The notes under the pieces were generated by a model that was given only the letters and a program-made list of their open reading frames with translations, had not been told where the DNA came from and did no database searches. The translations under genes and the position numbers were made by a program. From JBDSYA01 sp039925865 (GTDB taxonomy: Bacteria > Bacteroidota > Ignavibacteria > Tepidaquicellales > Tepidaquicellaceae), in NCBI GenBank assembly GCA_039925865.1, contig JBDSYA010000070.1:1-8652 (forward strand): 8,652 nucleotides of DNA, read 5' to 3'. Of this stretch, positions 1 to 5,954 are shown one piece after another; within the stretch, counting starts at the first letter, position 1, and every line of letters begins with the position of its first letter.

Positions 1-762
1 TTTCAGTTTTTTCATATTTTTCATGCAATATTTTTCGAGTTCATAAAAGTATACATCGTCTTCTTTGGCCCTGTATTCATAAAACATAAAGTAGATATCA
101 GGATGTCTTTTTTTTATGACATTAAGATTATTTTCAGCCAGGCTGAAAATTTCCTTTTTTAGACCGTAATTATCGTTCAGAGCAGCACGCTTATCGAGCA
201 GGAGTTCATCTTCATACTGGTATAAATTTAATTTTAAGTAAATGATCAATAGATCTGAAAATTCACAAAGGGTTTCAAAGCTCTTTTGCTTCTCTTTAAC
301 ATTATCATAAATAGCATGCCGGTAATAAGCATTTTGCGAAAGATAGAGGTTTGTGTAATAATCAATATTTTTTGAAAAGAAATTAAGATCTGTATCTAAA
401 ATTTCATTGTGAATATGCCTCACCTTATCCGATATTTTTAGTCTCACAAAACTCCTCAAGAGTAAACACTTCTGGAGATGCGTGCTCTCTTTGAATTCAA
501 GCTCTTTAAGAAATCTTTTAAAAACAGTATTAAAATCAGAAATAAGCTTTCTGAAATTAGTGTCATTGTATTTTTGGTTCCTGAAAATAAAATGGTGAAT
601 TTTCTTCTTGTTTAAAGTTTCAGCAGTAATGACGGGATATCTTGAACACAGATAATTTCCAAGTAAAATTACTTTTTTATTGGAATTAAAGTACGGAGAT
701 GATACAAATTTTTTAAATTGGCTTACTTCTTCCCTGGTCAGTTTTACAAAATATTCAATCAT
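1..762 (-). CDS. Uncharacterised cytoplasmic protein, N-terminal part (cut by window edge)
   Basis: The reverse strand is open for 254 codons from an ATG at 762-760 to the first base of the window, so the C-terminus is missing. The protein begins MIEYFVKLTREEVSQF and then has KKFVSSPYFNSNKKV around residues 17-31. I associate this N-terminal pattern (a short helix, then an 'F.KFv.SPyFN' motif, then helical sequence) with a family of roughly 500-residue uncharacterised proteins in Ignavibacteria and Bacteroidetes; that is recollection, not a search result. The rest is rich in Lys, Glu, Tyr, Phe and Leu with no signal peptide or membrane segment, consistent with an all-helical, possibly TPR-like cytoplasmic protein. 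The leader is A/T-rich without a Shine-Dalgarno sequence. It diverges from the secreted protein at 1020. No biochemical function can be given. Confidence 0.8.
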   Translation of the reverse strand, partial: MIEYFVKLTREEVSQFKKFVSSPYFNSNKKVILLGNYLCSRYPVITAETLNKKKIHHFIFRNQKYNDTNFRKLISDFNTVFKRFLKELEFKESTHLQKCLLLRSFVRLKISDKVRHIHNEILDTDLNFFSKNIDYYTNLYLSQNAYYRHAIYDNVKEKQKSFETLCEFSDLLIIYLKLNLYQYEDELLLDKRAALNDNYGLKKEIFSLAENNLNVIKKRHPDIYFMFYEYRAKEDDVYFYELEKYCMKNMKKLK

Positions 763-797
763 AATGTAAATTTTATTTCACAAAAATTGTATGTGGA

Positions 798-809
798 CTA
801 CACCTGTAG
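798..809. promoter_or_regulatory. Short dyad in the divergent intergenic region, possible operator
   Basis: CTACA and TGTAG form a perfect 5+5 bp inverted repeat around a CC centre, between the start of the minus-strand gene and the plus-strand promoter. The position suits a regulator site, but so short a dyad could easily be chance. Confidence 0.15.
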
Positions 810-880
810 ATCCCTATATATACAAGCGTTTGCAGGCGACTGGTAAATATTGAAATTTTCACAATTTAATAAAAAATTCC

Positions 881-912
881 TTTGACATACTATTAATAAC
901 ATACTAATTTTG
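881..912 (+). promoter_or_regulatory. Bacteroidetes-type sigma promoter (-33/-7) for the secreted T9SS protein
   Basis: TTTG at 881-884 and TAATTTTG at 905-912 match the Bacteroidetes housekeeping promoter consensus (TTTG, 19-21 bp, TAnnTTTG) at every fixed base, with a 20-bp spacer. Transcription would start near 918-920, leaving an A/T-rich leader of about 100 nt before the ATG at 1020. The match to the consensus is visible; its use as a promoter is inferred. Confidence 0.7.
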
Positions 913-1019
913 TTCAAATCAATTTATAGTTTGTCAATACAATTTAACAAGTCATAAACTAAAATAACTTTTCTTAAAAAACTTGATTAATTATTAATTA
1001 AACCTTAAACCAACTCATC

Positions 1020-2543
1020 ATGAACTCAAATAAAATGTTAAAAAAGGCCGTTGAAATTATTTTAACAGGACTAGTAATGCTATCATTCAATTCATCCTCA
1101 GCACAATGGATCAGCCAGTATCTCCCACCTCGTGAAGGAATGATCCTGAGCATTGATTTCAGAAACGATAATGTGGGAATTATCGGAGGATGGAATTTTC
1201 TTGATGATGTTAAGGGTAAATCATTCTACACAAGTAATGGCGGGAACAATTGGCATCTGTCAGAACTTCCCGCTTCTGTTAGAGCAATAGTGGATATAAA
1301 ATTTATTTCTGACAGCGTAGCTTATGCAGTGGGTTCCTACAATGAATTGCTTGACATAAACGATTACAACTCGCTCAAGGAAAATTTAAATTCCATAAAC
1401 AACATTTATGGGATCAGCTCAATGACCGGTAAAACTTTTTACAAAGGAGTTATTCTGAAAACAACTAATGCAGGAAGGTCATGGTTGGTTCACGGAAATA
1501 TTTTTGATGCATACAGTTATTTATATGAGATCGCATTTTCGGGTACACAAAAAGCTTTCATTGTAGGGAGTGATCAGGATTTCAATACTTTTACTCCAAA
1601 AATGAGTAAAAGTATTAATGGAGGAAATAACTGGAACGAACTAAAACTGCCGGTGGATTCAGGAAATCTCTCAGCAATTCAATGCGTGGAAGGTAAAATT
1701 TTTGCAGCAGGTCATGAGAAAGATTTTATTTATAATGGAGTAATTCTTAGTTCAGTAAATGAAGGATCTGAATGGCTTAAAACTGTTTTTAGTGATTTGG
1801 ATGGATTTACAGATATAAAATTTTCAAATAATTCAACAGGTTATGCCAGCGGATTTGATACGACAAGACAATCCCTTCCGAATTCAACGATTTATAAAAC
1901 TACAAATGCCGGTATGAACTGGCATCCCATTAATCTCATTCTTGATTCAATAATAATTCAAGGTATTGGTGTATGCCGCAATACCGGATCTGTTACAATT
2001 TTTGGAAACAAGACTATTAAATCTGAATTTGGTTTTAATTACAATGAATGCATTGCATACAGATCATCTGACTACGGTGTATCCTGGACTTCACAGTATA
2101 TTTCAATTCCTGAATCAGGGTTTTTAACATGTTCGGTTTTTCTTGATCCTTATAAAGGTTATCTTGCAGGCGCTTATGGTTATAATAAAAAGTTAACTGT
2201 ATATATTGATCCTTATGTGTTCCATACAACGAACGGCGGGTCAACTTTTGTAAACAATACTTCAACAAATACACCTAATACATTTTACCTTTCTCAAAAC
2301 TTTCCCAATCCCTTTAACCCCTCTACAACGATAAATTACAATTTACCCTCATTGACTTTTGTCTCAATTAAAGTCTTCGACATTGCAGGTAAAGAGATCC
2401 TGACTTTAGTTGATAAAAAGCAACCAGCGGGAAATTTCAATGTTCTATTCGACGGCAAAGACCTGTCAAGCGGAGTTTACTTTTACAGGCTTTCTACAGA
2501 TAATGGTTTTGCTCAGACTAAAAAAATGTTTTTAACGAAGTAA
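1020..2543 (+). CDS. Secreted beta-propeller (YCF48/BNR-like) protein with C-terminal T9SS sorting domain
   Basis: A 507-residue exported protein. Residues 1-28 are a Sec signal peptide: Lys residues, a hydrophobic stretch (IILTGLVMLSF), then likely cleavage after SSSA. The body has seven spaced Asp-box-like motifs of the form [ST]-x-[ND]-x-G-x-x-[WF], for example YTSNGGNNW, LKTTNAGRSW, SKSINGGNNW, YKTTNAGMNW, YRSSDYGVSW and FHTTNGGSTF. These mark the blades of a sialidase/YCF48-like beta-propeller. From about residue 424, LSQNFPNPFNPSTTINYNLP opens a roughly 84-residue type-A T9SS sorting domain that ends SGVYFYRLST...KKMFLTK. In this system the tail directs passage through the outer membrane and is removed, leaving the propeller on the surface or outside the cell. 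No catalytic residues identify a substrate; a binding or adhesive role is a guess. It is apparently monocistronic, with its own promoter and a hairpin after the stop. Confidence 0.93.
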   Translation: MNSNKMLKKAVEIILTGLVMLSFNSSSAQWISQYLPPREGMILSIDFRNDNVGIIGGWNFLDDVKGKSFYTSNGGNNWHLSELPASVRAIVDIKFISDSVAYAVGSYNELLDINDYNSLKENLNSINNIYGISSMTGKTFYKGVILKTTNAGRSWLVHGNIFDAYSYLYEIAFSGTQKAFIVGSDQDFNTFTPKMSKSINGGNNWNELKLPVDSGNLSAIQCVEGKIFAAGHEKDFIYNGVILSSVNEGSEWLKTVFSDLDGFTDIKFSNNSTGYASGFDTTRQSLPNSTIYKTTNAGMNWHPINLILDSIIIQGIGVCRNTGSVTIFGNKTIKSEFGFNYNECIAYRSSDYGVSWTSQYISIPESGFLTCSVFLDPYKGYLAGAYGYNKKLTVYIDPYVFHTTNGGSTFVNNTSTNTPNTFYLSQNFPNPFNPSTTINYNLPSLTFVSIKVFDIAGKEILTLVDKKQPAGNFNVLFDGKDLSSGVYFYRLSTDNGFAQTKKMFLTK

Positions 2544-2560
2544 ATTACTTTTAGGATTTC

Positions 2561-2583
2561 TGCACTGGCTTTTAGTCAGTGCA
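2561..2583 (+). terminator. Stem-loop after the T9SS gene, likely terminator
   Basis: TGCACTG and CAGTGCA form a perfect 7-bp stem around a 9-nt loop, 18 bp after the stop of the secreted protein. It is followed by AATAAG rather than a U-tract, so it is not a classical intrinsic terminator; it may stabilise the 3' end instead. Confidence 0.5.
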
Positions 2584-2588
2584 AATAA

Positions 2589-3317
2589 GTGATCCGAAAG
2601 AGAACGCAAAATATAAGACTTATACCCGATATGAATATATACTTGCCGAATTATAATATCCAAATGAATGAAAATTATAGAAAACTTACGATACAATGGG
2701 GGAAGATGTTAAAAATTCTTATTGAACCCGACCAACTTAAAATAACTTACTTGAAATACATCAGGAATAATATTATCACTCATCGACATAAGTTTTACTT
2801 TAATTACCATATGAATGTAAATATTATAGAAATGAAAATTTTTCTAAGTACTACTTCCGGCAATGCCAGACATATTCCTATACTAACCCGACATATCTCT
2901 ATACTATTTATTCAATCCACTGAACTATTCCGGCAAATATCTGAGCTTCTCAGGAGTTTGTCAGATATTATAAGCGGCACCCGCGGTAATCCCGGGGGAA
3001 TATCTGGTTATTACATTGGTATCCCTGTATATCATAGGGTTTTCTCCGGCTTATATAGAAGTTTCCCGGAATTTATCAGGGATTACTCTATACTTACCGG
3101 AGGTTTGACTAATATAATAAGGGATACCCCCGGTAGATACAGGGGAATCACTATGGATCACAGAGTTCCCCCTATGTTATCCGGACACGCGTCGGGGTAT
3201 TACAGGGAAACTCCCGTACATCCTGGGAAAACCCCTGCACTTAGCCGGAGATCCCCTGCAAAGATCAGTATTGTCCCTGATGTTTGCGGGGGAACCCCGG
3301 AGTTTATAAATACCTGA
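2589..3317 (+). CDS. Doubtful ORF made of 7-residue repeats (may be only a DNA repeat array)
   Basis: A 242-codon frame opens with GTG directly after an in-frame TAA and has no ribosome binding site; the first ATG is at 2631. From residue 87 to 240 it is exactly 22 heptads of the form R-x-[I/T]-[P/S]-x-h-x, such as RHIPILT, RSFPEFI, RDTPGRY, RETPVHP, GKTPALS and GGTPEFI. Weaker heptads in the same register can be read back to residue 3 (RKRTQNI, RLIPDMN, RKLTIQW), so the register nearly fills the ORF. For a real protein: the most constant columns are largely second codon positions, and the boundaries coincide. Against: no leader signal, a very basic composition, an odd low-complexity N-terminal third, and a 21-bp repeat open once tends to stay open. 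A second frame is also open over the last nine units. No known family is recognised. Confidence 0.25.
   Translation: MIRKRTQNIRLIPDMNIYLPNYNIQMNENYRKLTIQWGKMLKILIEPDQLKITYLKYIRNNIITHRHKFYFNYHMNVNIIEMKIFLSTTSGNARHIPILTRHISILFIQSTELFRQISELLRSLSDIISGTRGNPGGISGYYIGIPVYHRVFSGLYRSFPEFIRDYSILTGGLTNIIRDTPGRYRGITMDHRVPPMLSGHASGYYRETPVHPGKTPALSRRSPAKISIVPDVCGGTPEFINT
2595..2846. repeat. Possible decayed upstream extension of the 21-bp array
   Basis: Twelve further 21-bp steps back from 2847 keep weak traces of the repeat. Units starting at 2595, 2616, 2637 and 2679 have the hallmark C at position 11, and six of twelve have G at position 2. The unit at 2784 begins CGACATA, exactly like array unit 3 at 2889. 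ATGAATG plus a shared AT-rich tail recurs at 2664 and 2811, exactly seven units apart. The stretch is AT-rich, so part of this may be chance. Confidence 0.35.
2847..3308. repeat. Array of 22 degenerate 21-bp tandem repeats with a palindromic core
   Basis: Twenty-two contiguous 21-bp units without an indel. Column counts over these units: G 20/22 at position 2, C 21/22 at position 11, pyrimidine 21/22 at position 8, purine 22/22 at position 13, A or T 21/22 at position 17. The consensus of positions 1-12 is close to AGGGATATCCCT, which is its own reverse complement, and the conservation is symmetric (2 with 11, 5 with 8, 3 with 10, 4 with 9, 1 with 12). Later units, such as 3120-3140 and 3225-3308, are the most GC-rich and closest to consensus. 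The first six are more diverged. The block is far richer in G/C runs than its neighbours. It could be a protein-binding array, a hairpin-forming RNA or coding repeats; see findings. Confidence 0.9.
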
Positions 3318-3369
3318 ATTTTAAAACAAAAATAAAGTTTCAAAAAACAATTTCATCAAATTAATAAAT

Positions 3370-3375
3370 AAGGAG
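3370..3375 (+). promoter_or_regulatory. Shine-Dalgarno sequence of the FnIII-like gene
   Basis: AAGGAG lies 8 nt before the ATG at 3384 and fixes that start. It stands out because most other starts in the window have no Shine-Dalgarno sequence. Confidence 0.7.
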
Positions 3376-3383
3376 ATACGATA

Positions 3384-4001
3384 ATGAAAAAAAATGATTT
3401 CGTCCCAAAGAGGGATGGAGACCTTGACAAGTATGAAGAAAACTTTGTCAATAAACTGAATGCTCATGCTCCCACATTAGGAATAGATCCGGGATTAGTG
3501 ACGGAGATATCAACAGGAATAAATTCACACAGGGTGGCATTCTCGGGAATGATTTCAATGAGAGCACAGTCTAAATCAGCAACAGAAGATAACCTGACAA
3601 AAAAGCTCAGGTCTATAAATGATATGAGACGAGGGGCAAAGATCATAAAGTCACTCAGGAATTATTCACCGGCTATCGGAGACGATCTGCAAATAATCGG
3701 GCCTGATCTTCCGAATATTGATGTAACAATACTCAAACCGGTACTTATATCAAAAGTAAACGGGCAGCTTGTCTCTTTAAGCTATAAAAAAAATGATCTG
3801 GACGGTATTAAGATATTTTGCAAAAGAAACGATGAACCGGATTTCAGTCTTCTTGCGCTGACTACCGTTGCACCGTTTGTTGACAGCCGGCTGAAGGTAA
3901 ATCCTTCACGTCCGGAAATGCGGGAATACTATGCTGTGTATTTTATTGATGTCAATGAAGTTGGCCTGGTATCAGACAGGATATCAGTGACGATACCTTA
4001 A
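3384..4001 (+). CDS. Uncharacterised two-domain protein, helical N-terminal half and fibronectin-III-like C-terminal half
   Basis: A 205-residue soluble protein without a signal peptide, started by a clear AAGGAG. Residues 1-95 are predicted helical: an N-terminal 'DFVPKRDGDLDKYEENFVNKL' type motif, a 'LGIDPGLV' turn, then a long Ala/Ser/Lys/Arg-rich helix around residues 47-93. Residues 110-205 look like one beta-sandwich: 'GIKIFCKRNDEPDFSLLALT' around 141-160, then 'TTVAPFVDSR', and a closing strand 'REYYAVYFIDVNEVGLVSDRISVTIP', which is the typical last two strands of an FnIII fold. I recall uncharacterised Bacteroidetes proteins of about 210 residues with this layout, often in phage-like or accessory loci; no function is established for them. 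It stands alone between the repeat array and a hairpin. Confidence 0.85.
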   Translation: MKKNDFVPKRDGDLDKYEENFVNKLNAHAPTLGIDPGLVTEISTGINSHRVAFSGMISMRAQSKSATEDNLTKKLRSINDMRRGAKIIKSLRNYSPAIGDDLQIIGPDLPNIDVTILKPVLISKVNGQLVSLSYKKNDLDGIKIFCKRNDEPDFSLLALTTVAPFVDSRLKVNPSRPEMREYYAVYFIDVNEVGLVSDRISVTIP

Positions 4002-4012
4002 ACTCCAAATTC

Positions 4013-4046
4013 GGGCGGTAATTATTTTTATATTGTCATACCGCCC
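4013..4046 (+). terminator. Stem-loop after the FnIII-like gene
   Basis: GGGCGGTA and TACCGCCC form a perfect, GC-rich 8-bp stem around an 18-nt AT-rich loop, 11 bp after the stop codon. No U-run follows, but its position and strength suggest the 3' end of this transcript. Confidence 0.55.
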
Positions 4047-4311
4047 CGGAGGTCACAGGAATAAGGTAACTGTTCTTTGAAATGCTATTCGGGAAATGCT
4101 GGCTGTTGTCAGACAGGCGGGAATCTCATTATAAAGTAAATGCTCTGATGATAATATCATGAAATGGTAAAAGAGATGTGCTACATCAAACCGACAATCC
4201 GACAGAAAAGGTCAGTTGTACATATGAGGAGATTGCGCTTGTCTGCCGGCAGTCAGCATCTATCCGAATACTAATAATATTTTAAAAATTTATTTAATAA
4301 TAAAAATAGCT
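4047..4311. other. Intergenic stretch with no supported gene
   Basis: I find no convincing coding sequence, RNA gene or promoter here. GAAATGCT occurs twice close together near 4080-4102, and the last 45 bp before the next ATG are almost pure A/T, which is normal for leaders in this window. Short ATG frames of 16 and 26 codons exist but have nothing to support them. Confidence 0.4.
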
Positions 4312-4527
4312 ATGAACAATAAATCATCTGCCCAAAATATCAGTCTTCGATTACTTTCACCTGAAGAATTTGTGAAATTGTATGATAAAGACAAAGAAAG
4401 CATTATACAATCGTCTATCATTTTACCTGAACTTGGGAAACCCGGCTATGGAAAAATAATAGTCGAATGCCATGGTGATACAGATCTATCTCTGCAATAT
4501 CTTAAGAACGCGAGACGGGAGTCGTGA
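4312..4527 (+). CDS. Small hypothetical protein, possibly frameshifted near its C-terminus
   Basis: A 71-residue frame beginning MNNKSSAQNISLRLLSPEEF, with an A/T-rich leader and no Shine-Dalgarno sequence. The centre, 'IIQSSIILPELGKPGYGKIIVE' around residues 31-52, is a basic and glycine-turn pattern flanked by short strands. No signal peptide or membrane segment is visible and I do not recognise a family. It stops at TGA 4525-4527, but the next frame continues as coding-like sequence to TAA at 4577-4579, reading SRDWARKLKRVRDGLTLEK, a good amphipathic basic helix. A longer ancestral protein of about 90 residues with a recent +1 shift, or a sequencing error, is plausible. The next gene begins 21 bp after that second stop, tighter than the spacing of most genes here. 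Confidence 0.5.
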   Translation: MNNKSSAQNISLRLLSPEEFVKLYDKDKESIIQSSIILPELGKPGYGKIIVECHGDTDLSLQYLKNARRES

Positions 4528-4600
4528 CTGGGCAAGAAAGTTGAAAAGAGTAAGAGATGGTCTGACTCTCGAAAAATAATCGCATAAAAAATAAGGACTT

Positions 4601-5023
4601 ATGAAACCGACAAATGAAAATAGTGATATTAAGCTCCTCACTGGAATGGAGGACAATTCAGTTCACAATGAATCTTATGAATACAGGATCAAACAGCTTG
4701 AAGGGCTCTTGCGCAAGGCTGATCAATTGAACGGGCCGGTTAATATGAATTATGAATTCGCTAAACAGGCGTTAAAATTTCAGGCTGAAGACCTGAGGGA
4801 ACAGAGAAGAAGAGAATCTAATAAAGATAAACATATCGTGTTTATAATTACCTTCTCAATTTTCATGTTCTTTGCATTTACGATCATTGCGTTCATGATG
4901 AATAAAGATGAGATTCTTGCTGACATACTTACGATCCTTGCCTATGTATTTGGAGTGGGTCTGACGGGATACGGGATCGGACTGCAAAAGGGAAAGGATA
5001 AAACTGCAAAAGTAAAGGCGTAA
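4601..5023 (+). CDS. Small membrane protein: coiled-coil region plus two transmembrane helices
   Basis: A 140-residue protein whose ATG follows AAGGA at 4593-4597 by only 3 nt. Residues 26-75 are charged and helical (YRIKQLEGLLRKADQL, then FAKQALKFQAEDLREQRRRE), suitable for a coiled coil in the cytoplasm. Two hydrophobic helices follow at about 78-99 and 105-128. The second is glycine-rich (VFGVGLTGYGIGL), and the tail is basic (KGKDKTAKVKA). The order 'Q/E/R-rich helix, RRRE, two TM helices' resembles DUF2335-type membrane proteins and also small holin-like proteins; neither assignment is certain. It is the only membrane protein in the cluster and may follow the 71-residue gene on one transcript. 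Confidence 0.75.
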   Translation: MKPTNENSDIKLLTGMEDNSVHNESYEYRIKQLEGLLRKADQLNGPVNMNYEFAKQALKFQAEDLREQRRRESNKDKHIVFIITFSIFMFFAFTIIAFMMNKDEILADILTILAYVFGVGLTGYGIGLQKGKDKTAKVKA

Positions 5024-5045
5024 ATATTAATTGTTGTTCTTGAAC

Positions 5046-5077
5046 TTTGTTCGTTACATCTCCAATATTTATTGTTG
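5046..5077 (+). promoter_or_regulatory. Candidate Bacteroidetes-type promoter for the DUF2188 gene
   Basis: TTTG at 5046-5049, a 20-bp spacer, then TATTGTTG at 5070-5077, which fits TAnnTTTG with one mismatch. It would give a leader of about 75 nt before the ATG at 5159. Such near-matches occur by chance in AT-rich DNA. Confidence 0.4.
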
Positions 5078-5158
5078 CTTATAGTATCGGCTACGAATGG
5101 TGGAATTTCCAAAATAAAAATATTAAACAAATAATTTTAAAACTTCAAATCAAAATCT

Positions 5159-5386
5159 ATGCAAACTCAAAAAAATCAACATGTAGTGCCTTATCACGGC
5201 AGGTGGGCTGTGAAAGGTGAAGGCAATACCAGATATACAGCCGTTGTCAAAGAGAAATATGATGCTGTAAGAATTGCAAGAAGAATATCAAAAAATCAGC
5301 GGTCTGAGCTGTTCATACATAACATTAATGGGAAAATCAGCAGGCGCGACAGTCACGGAAAGGATATTTTCCCTCCACGTGGATAA
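5159..5386 (+). CDS. DUF2188 domain protein
   Basis: A 75-residue protein that matches the DUF2188 pattern over almost its full length: 'QHVVPYHGRWAVKGEGN' at residues 7-23, then an Ala/Arg-rich helix 'DAVRIARRISKNQRSELFIH' around 35-54, then 'NGKISRRDSHGKDIFPPRG' at the C-terminus. The V-V-P, W-A-V-K, SEL.[IV]H and D-S-[YH]-G-x-D-x-[FY]-P-P positions of the family are all present. DUF2188 proteins are small, cytoplasmic and widespread, with no firmly established function; many lie in accessory regions. The start at 5159 leaves the usual few residues before HVVP. There is no Shine-Dalgarno sequence. Confidence 0.92.
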   Translation: MQTQKNQHVVPYHGRWAVKGEGNTRYTAVVKEKYDAVRIARRISKNQRSELFIHNINGKISRRDSHGKDIFPPRG

Positions 5387-5466
5387 ATCATAAGAAGCGC
5401 ACAGGTTTTTCATTAACCAGAAAAATGTTCACGGGAAACATAAAGACCAAAAAATCGCCAACAAAT

Positions 5467-5591
5467 TGCATACAAGTTTTGCTAACATACGTTGCTTTAA
5501 AGTACCAACACTATTATTTTGCTTTACCGGGATGAAACTTCATTCATGTAGGTGAAAATTTGGAGGTGAATAAGTTTTAGTATTGTATGCA
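5467..5591. repeat. Pair of 9-bp inverted repeats bounding a 125-bp non-coding block
   Basis: TGCATACAA at 5467-5475 and its exact complement TTGTATGCA at 5583-5591 enclose 107 bp between the DUF2188 gene and the next small gene. They could be ends of a miniature element or the base of a long stem, but 9 bp is short and no target duplication is evident. Confidence 0.25.
5491..5521 (+). promoter_or_regulatory. Weak candidate promoter for the 68-residue gene
   Basis: GTTG at 5491-5494, a 19-bp spacer and TTATTTTG at 5514-5521 fit the Bacteroidetes -33/-7 pattern with one mismatch in each box. It lies about 140 bp before the next ATG. Confidence 0.22.
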
Positions 5592-5658
5592 GAGAATTCC
5601 TAAGATTGAAAAACAAATACATAAAGAAGAAAATAATCATTTAAACTAATTAATATTT

Positions 5659-5865
5659 ATGAGCATAAACGAGAATTTTGCCAAAACAATCGAGAAATAT
5701 CTTCCTGCAGATAAGAAAGCGGAATTTATAGAACTAATGAAAGCAGGTGACAAGGTAAATATTGAGATCTTTATATATACGATACTTGGAGATTTAGAGA
5801 AAATAATTGAGGAGAATTTAGAGGAGATAATACCCCGATCCAAGGGTCAACAACAACTTGAATAA
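5659..5865 (+). CDS. Small acidic helical protein of unknown function
   Basis: A 68-residue frame with A/T-rich leader and no Shine-Dalgarno sequence. It reads as two helices: 'FAKTIEKYLPADKKAEFIELMK' in the first half, and 'VNIEIFIYTILGDLEKIIEENLEEII' in the second, ending in a polar PRSKGQQQLE tail. It is Glu/Ile/Lys-rich, amphipathic and without signal peptide or true membrane helix. Composition and heptad-like spacing of Ile and Leu suggest self-association or a partner protein; no family is recognised. The complementary strand is also open over much of this stretch, but that frame is a shadow. The coding call rests on codon appearance and a position matching the other small genes. Confidence 0.55.
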   Translation: MSINENFAKTIEKYLPADKKAEFIELMKAGDKVNIEIFIYTILGDLEKIIEENLEEIIPRSKGQQQLE

Positions 5866-5903
5866 AGTTTAATCCATTTACCTGGATCGAAATGCGGGTG
5901 CGA

Positions 5904-5934
5904 GTAGTGTTTCCAACTACATAACTATTTTTTT
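5904..5934 (+). terminator. Weak hairpin with T-run
   Basis: GTAGT and ACTAC form a 5-bp stem at 5904-5920, followed by an AT-rich stretch ending in seven T at 5928-5934. It lies after the 68-residue gene and just before the next start. The stem is weak, so this is tentative. Confidence 0.3.
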
Positions 5935-5954
5935 AACCTTTTAATTTAACAATC

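Noticed and set aside
2035..2274. 79-residue frame on the minus strand
   Set aside because: Lies entirely inside the well-supported T9SS gene on the other strand; no family likeness and no leader signal.
2847..3308. CRISPR array
   Set aside because: Repeats are 21 bp, contiguous and degenerate, with no unique spacers of 30-40 bp and no cas gene in the window.
4082..4162. 26-codon ATG frame after the FnIII-like gene
   Set aside because: No ribosome binding site, no pattern suggesting a real small protein, and it follows a probable terminator.
5481..5510. AAC...GTT and GTTG...CAAC motifs as an integron attC site
   Set aside because: The core sites do not fit RYYYAAC and GTTRRRY, and no integrase is present.
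5646..5843. 65-residue minus-strand frame opposite the small acidic protein
   Set aside because: Either strand is open here. The plus-strand product has a regular amphipathic helical pattern and fits the direction of its neighbours, whereas this one is a Ser/Ile/Phe-rich string typical of an antisense frame.
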